From Megamerina dolium (lineage: Eukaryota; Arthropoda; Insecta; Diptera; Megamerinidae), in assembly GCA_963854835.1 (NCBI GenBank), contig OY978527.1, forward strand, positions 37,694,040-37,758,039: a stretch of 64,000 nucleotides of DNA, read 5' to 3'. Of this stretch, positions 59,695 through 64,000 are shown one piece after another; within the stretch, counting starts at the first letter, position 1, and each line of letters begins with the position of its first letter. The notes beneath the pieces were generated by a model. It did not search any database, was not told where the DNA came from, and saw nothing but the letters and a program-made list of their open reading frames with translations. A program made the translations under genes and the position numbers.

Positions 59695-61949
59695 TGCCGG
59701 AATTTCTTGATATTTTTTGGCCGTAATGTTGTGTTATCAATAAATATTTATTCTTAGAGATTTTTTTTTTTTAAATCATTTCAGCTTATACAGTAGTATA
59801 AAAATCCTGAGTCCTATAAACCCGGGATGCCTTTGGGTTTAACAATCCTAATACATATTCATATGCAATCTACTGTGCGTATGCACACTGAGCTCAATAA
59901 AAATTGGCCAATGGTACTATGATCAACAACAACAACAACAACAACAACTACAAATATTAGAGACCTTCGCTACTGCATTGCTGCTGCTGCTGCTGCTGCA
60001 TAAGCAGCTTGTTGACTATTGTTGTGGTTGGGTTGCAGCAAGTAAATGTTGTTGCTGTAATGCGATAATTCGTATATTTATTGTAGTCGTTGTTTGTATT
60101 TTTTTTTTTTAATTTTTATATAGTTGTCTAATATTACGCGGCTTGTGTCTTATGTTAATACAATACAGCACTGTATGCATATAATGTTGATGCAGTTGCT
60201 CACTGCATATACCCAACTCATGCAATGCTGCATATATACAGTATTGTTGATTTGGCATGTTTGTTAGTTTCTACGTTTTTGTTAATTTTTCAATTTTATT
60301 TTTGCATTTGATTGAGTGAGTTTTATTTTTATGACCATCACAGCACAATAATTGAGCCAGACTAAATACATAGAATATATACCATACATACATACATATC
60401 TGCACAGGCTGTCTTACTGTCAGGCAGGAAAAACACATTTTGAGGCGTCAAATTAAAAATAGTACACATTCATATACACACACATATATGTGTATACCCG
60501 TACATAGATGATACATATAAAAATTGTACTCGTCTAATGTGTATGAAAGCCTTCTCTACGAGCACATACGAGTAGAAGCCTATTAGAAAATTGAATTAAA
60601 GCAGGAAATGACTTGACGACTTGTGCTGCTTTGCTTGGTTTTTACTTCTGTATTTTTCGCGCTCATTTATATATAACAATATAAACACAAAACATACAAA
60701 AAATGTTGTTGTAGCCATTCGTTTTTTTTTTTTTTGTTTTAGCGCATTAAGATCATCTTTGCTTTCAGATCGTTAATTTTTATTATGTTGCGCAAAGAAA
60801 CACATCATGTTCCTATAGATATTTATATGAATACTTTCGCAGAGGAAGAATATTTATTTTTTGCAATTATTCTGCAAGAAAATAAAAACAATACAAATAA
60901 AAAAAAAACATTTATACGGAAATAAATTGATATAATCACTTAATTAGGATGGAGGTTGGTACACATTAAGTGAAAGGAGTTGGGATATTAATATAATCGA
61001 TGTTATGGAGAAAAGATTTGAAAAACTTTACATCGGTACAACCGATGCTTTGATATACCATGACAGATAGACAGATATAGTTTCGAAAAAAAAGAAATTT
61101 TTTTCTGCTACAGGTATGTGCCGTTTTCATGTTGATGAAATGATCGTATGAATCGAGCTTCACTTCTATAACTTTAAATGTTTGTGCACAAAGTAAAGAC
61201 GAAGACATAGTTTTTTATTAAAAGTAGACATGATTTTCAACTGATTCAGTTTTCATATAGGTAAATTGTAAAAACACATTCAACAACTTAGTTTTTCATA
61301 TGAATAAAGCGTGGATATACAAGCTATAGCTTACCGAAGTTATGCTCTCCCAATTTATACAAGTTAAAAAAGTGTTAGACAGCTTGTGAAGATTATATCG
61401 ACATTGTTTTTGCCTAATCCACTTTACTTTAAATATGGTAACCATAGCAATGAGTTAATTTTCAACAGACCATCTTCAATTGAAACAGACCATCTTCAAT
61501 AAAAATTTCCCTCCAACCATATTTATGATATTTTCTATATAAAATGTAAACAATTAAAACCGAATAAATACAGTAACGATATCTTCGAAAAAGTTATTTC
61601 TAACGTATTCGTCGATAAGATTTTTATTGAAAATAGATGCATTCAGTTACAATAAAAACTGTTCGAAACCCAAAAAAAACTACGTTCAACTGTTCAATCT
61701 GATCAAAATAAGCTGCCTTAAAATAAGTTTAATTAAGCTGCACTTTTCAATTCCATCACAGGATTTCGTCTGACCCAAAGCTCGATGTTATAGGTAGTAT
61801 ATCATTGTCTGGAAAATACTTAAACTATCACCGAGTGTAAGTCCCGATTTGAAAAACTTAAAACTTAACGTTTGAACTTGGAACTACGGGCTATTTAGAT
61901 GTTGAGATGTATAATGACATGCAGGAGTTGTCAGTAATTTAGTTTTATG
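59695..61949. other. AT-rich stretch with CAA and CTG microsatellites
   Basis: CAA array at about 59925-59949 and CTG array at about 59976-59999. A 21-bp direct duplication (AACAGACCATCTTCAAT) lies at about 61468-61505. No gene was recognised. Confidence 0.55.
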
Positions 61950-62830
61950 TATGATATTTACGAAATGGTACCCTTTACGCTTGAACAAAGTTGGGAAATA
62001 TTGAAAACTTACTTCTTAAGTTGTGAGTCTTCTATCGAAACTGTAAGAAATTTACAAAAAATAATTGGTAATAAAGAAATGCCTTCAATGCAGTTTGTGC
62101 ATCAATTTGTGAATCGAGTTCTGGAAACTGGTTCGTTATTGGATAAAACAACACATTCCCTACCACATTCAGTGCGCTCAGGCGAAAACATTGCCGCTGT
62201 TGCTCAGTGTAATTATGCGTTAACATCCATTAACATAAACTCGTCATCAGTCTCAATAACTGAACATCTTTCGCACTTCTCTGAGAAAAATCAATTGACC
62301 AAAAAATCAATTGACCAAAGATGAGCGTTTTTTCGAAAAATTATGTTTTCCTATGAAGTTCATTTTCACCCTTCAGGCTATGTCAATAAATAAAATTGTC
62401 ACATTTGTGGTCAGTGAATCCGCATGTGTGACTGTTTAGTGTGGTTTTTGGTACGGCGCGAAAATGAATGTTACCATGTCAAGCTAAATGAATTTTCGTT
62501 TTCACGAATTGAAAAAGATGACATTGTCGACATTTGGTTTCCACAGGACGGATCCAAATGCCACACCGTCAACTTAACCATCGATCTTTTGCGCACAGTC
62601 TTGAAAGTCTTGAAATCGAATAATCAGCCGAAATTTTGATATTAATTGGACGCCTCGAAGTTGTGATTTGACCACATTGGACTATTCTTTGCTAGGAGCC
62701 GTTAACTATAAGTACTACGCTAACCATCCAGAGGAGCAAGAAACATGAAATTGAAGTTGCTATTTATGAGATAGAAGCCTACTGAAAAATTGAGTTGATC
62801 GGATGAAGTACCATCCATGGCGATAATTTG
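61950..62830 (+). mobile_element. D,D41D-type Tc1/mariner relic (M13)
   Basis: The transposase starts at ATG 61965: VPFTLEQSWEILKTYFLS (helix-turn-helix), then QFVHQFVNRVLETGSLLDK and HSVRSGENIAAVAQ. The first catalytic motif near 62335-62370 reads FSYEVHF where the family has FSDEAHF, so the first D is lost. The second motif is present (DIWFPQDGSKCHTVNLTID near 62530-62587), and the third region near 62640-62700 reads WTPRS...LTTLDY with a frameshift. Broken and not functional. Confidence 0.7.
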
Positions 62831-63395
62831 AATGATGTTGTATTTCATTTTTAGATGCAAAACTCCAATTTTTCCAATAAATTTATGACTTTGAAAAAAT
62901 ATTTTTTCGTTTTTTTTTATTGCCGATTTTAATTCCAAACTTTAAATGACCCATGTATTATAAAAAAACTACAAACATTATATTTTCAATTGTAATCATT
63001 GGAATGTACATTCTTTAGTTTTTCAATGGTTACTCCATATAACAAAATTTAATACGAGTAATTATCATAAGTTCAATGTGTTTATAATCAATTTCAATTT
63101 GTTTTATTCGCTCTTTCAAATCGAATCGATTTAATGACCAATTCTAAGTAAATTAAATATAAACTACAAATATCATACATATTAAATATAAAATATAAAT
63201 ATTTCCAATTTAATTACAACATTAGAGATATGTTTGTGCATTAGAGTAGACCTTAGCTATCGACTTTTGAATTCTGTGAAGGGTATTTTGTGATATCCGT
63301 TTTTAATGCATCATAGCATTGACAAAAAATTAAAGACATTAGATTAACATAATAAATATTAAATCCAAAAAAAAAAAAAAGGCGAAATCTAGAAG
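62831..63395. other. AT-rich stretch without recognised gene
   Basis: Nothing recognised. Confidence 0.5.
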
Positions 63396-63900
63396 TACAG
63401 GGTGATTTTTTAGCAACTTTCTTTTTTGGCAACACTGTTTTTGGCAACTCAGCTGTTTTCGTGTAACATGTTACTGTCAAACATGTTCAGTTTGGTCTAT
63501 AATTTAACCATGAATCGACTTACAAACGAACAACGCTTGCAGATGATTGAATTTTATTATCAAAATTAATACTCGGTTAAGAAAGAGCATCGTGCACTTA
63601 TTCCATTTTATGGTCAGACTGGGCGACTTTCTGAGGCGGCTATTCGGAATCTTGTGATGAAATTTCGCTCCAAATTCACATTTTAGTACATTAAACCACC
63701 AAGACGGATACGTAGAGTGCAGACAGAGGAAAATATCGCAGCTGTATCCGCCAGTGTTGTTGATGCCCGTGAATTATCGATGTATTCGTGAGATACCAGC
63801 TGATATATTGAAGAGAGTATGCCAAAATTGGTCCCAGCGTTTGAACCATTTGAAGCACATATTGCAAAATTTTTGCTTGAATATATTGCAATGAGCTAAG
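63396..63900 (+). mobile_element. Internally deleted D,D41D-type element (M14)
   Basis: Begins with TACAGGGTGATTTTTTAGC, typical of terminal repeats in this group, and an ATG at 63510 (NRLTNEQRLQMIEFYYQN; then IKPPRRIRRVQTEENIAAVS near 63690-63750). After SVVDARELSMYS, at about 63785, the sequence jumps directly to the C-terminal block EIPADILKRVCQNWSQRLNHLK. All three catalytic motifs are therefore deleted. The right terminal repeat was not found before the window ends. Confidence 0.75.
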
Positions 63901-64000
63901 TGATGGCCATTCTAATGAACATGCAGAGTATTGCAGCAATACGAGCAAACATTAGTACAATGGAATACAATTAAAAAATATTTATAAACAAATGTAAGCA

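Noticed and set aside
60966..61208. 80-residue minus-strand open frame as a host exon
   Set aside because: No recognisable motif, poor splice signals on that strand, and a low-complexity composition typical of AT-rich DNA.

Overview
The window is AT-rich animal DNA, almost certainly from a higher fly (Diptera) and most like a tephritid fruit fly. The reasons are the mix of mariner-type transposons (one very close to Drosophila Mos1), Jockey-, R1/LOA- and RTE-type non-LTR retrotransposons, DINE-1/Helentron-like repeats with GTCC arrays, and many CAA/CAG, CA and TA microsatellites. The genus cannot be fixed from the sequence alone. I see no complete host gene. The region reads as a long intergenic or intronic stretch filled by successive transposon insertions. 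The only candidate host signal is on the minus strand at about 49611-49846: a long pyrimidine tract ending in CAG directly followed by GTAAGT, then a 69-codon open frame. This has the form of a recursive splice site or an exon start. || Layout: 0-3 kb, end of an RTE-type LINE, a SINE, and a 1.26-kb LINE reverse transcriptase copy. 4.8-8.6 kb, three different decayed mariners, all minus strand. 10.6-12.8 kb, a maT-like (D,D37D-type) element carrying two SINE insertions with target-site duplications. 15.8-16.7 and 19.1-20.4 kb, two more mariners. 21.8-22.5 kb, a fold-back element. 22.6-24.8 kb, an R1/LOA-like LINE relic followed by a SINE. 27.2-28.8 kb, a mariner followed by a SINE. 30.9-34.6 kb, LINE end, SINE, tandem repeat, mariner relic and an element with a 41-residue D-D spacing. 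35.0-36.9 kb, a DINE-like element inserted inside a SINE. 38.3-39.6 kb, a full-length Mos1-like mariner with an uninterrupted 352-residue transposase. 40.8-43.7 kb, a complete SINE and a Jockey-like LINE interrupted by an R1-like LINE. 44.4-47.9 kb, three DINE-like copies plus mariner fragments in an inverted mosaic. 50.0-51.9 kb, transposase and R1-like relics. 53.2-54.1 kb, a SINE and a MITE. 56.7-58.1 kb, a second LINE copy inserted in a SINE. 59.6 kb, a small LINE piece. 62-64 kb, two D,D41D-like relics. || How the parts relate: the tRNA-headed SINE (about ten copies) has no coding capacity. It has two alternative 3' tails, and one tail matches the 3' end of the R1/LOA-like LINE at 22.65 kb, which suggests that LINE family supplied its reverse transcriptase. 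Nested insertions give a relative order of events. The maT-like element is older than the SINEs inside it; one SINE is older than a DINE-like insertion and another is older than a LINE insertion; the Jockey-like LINE is older than the R1-like LINE inside it. The Mos1-like copy looks youngest by coding integrity.
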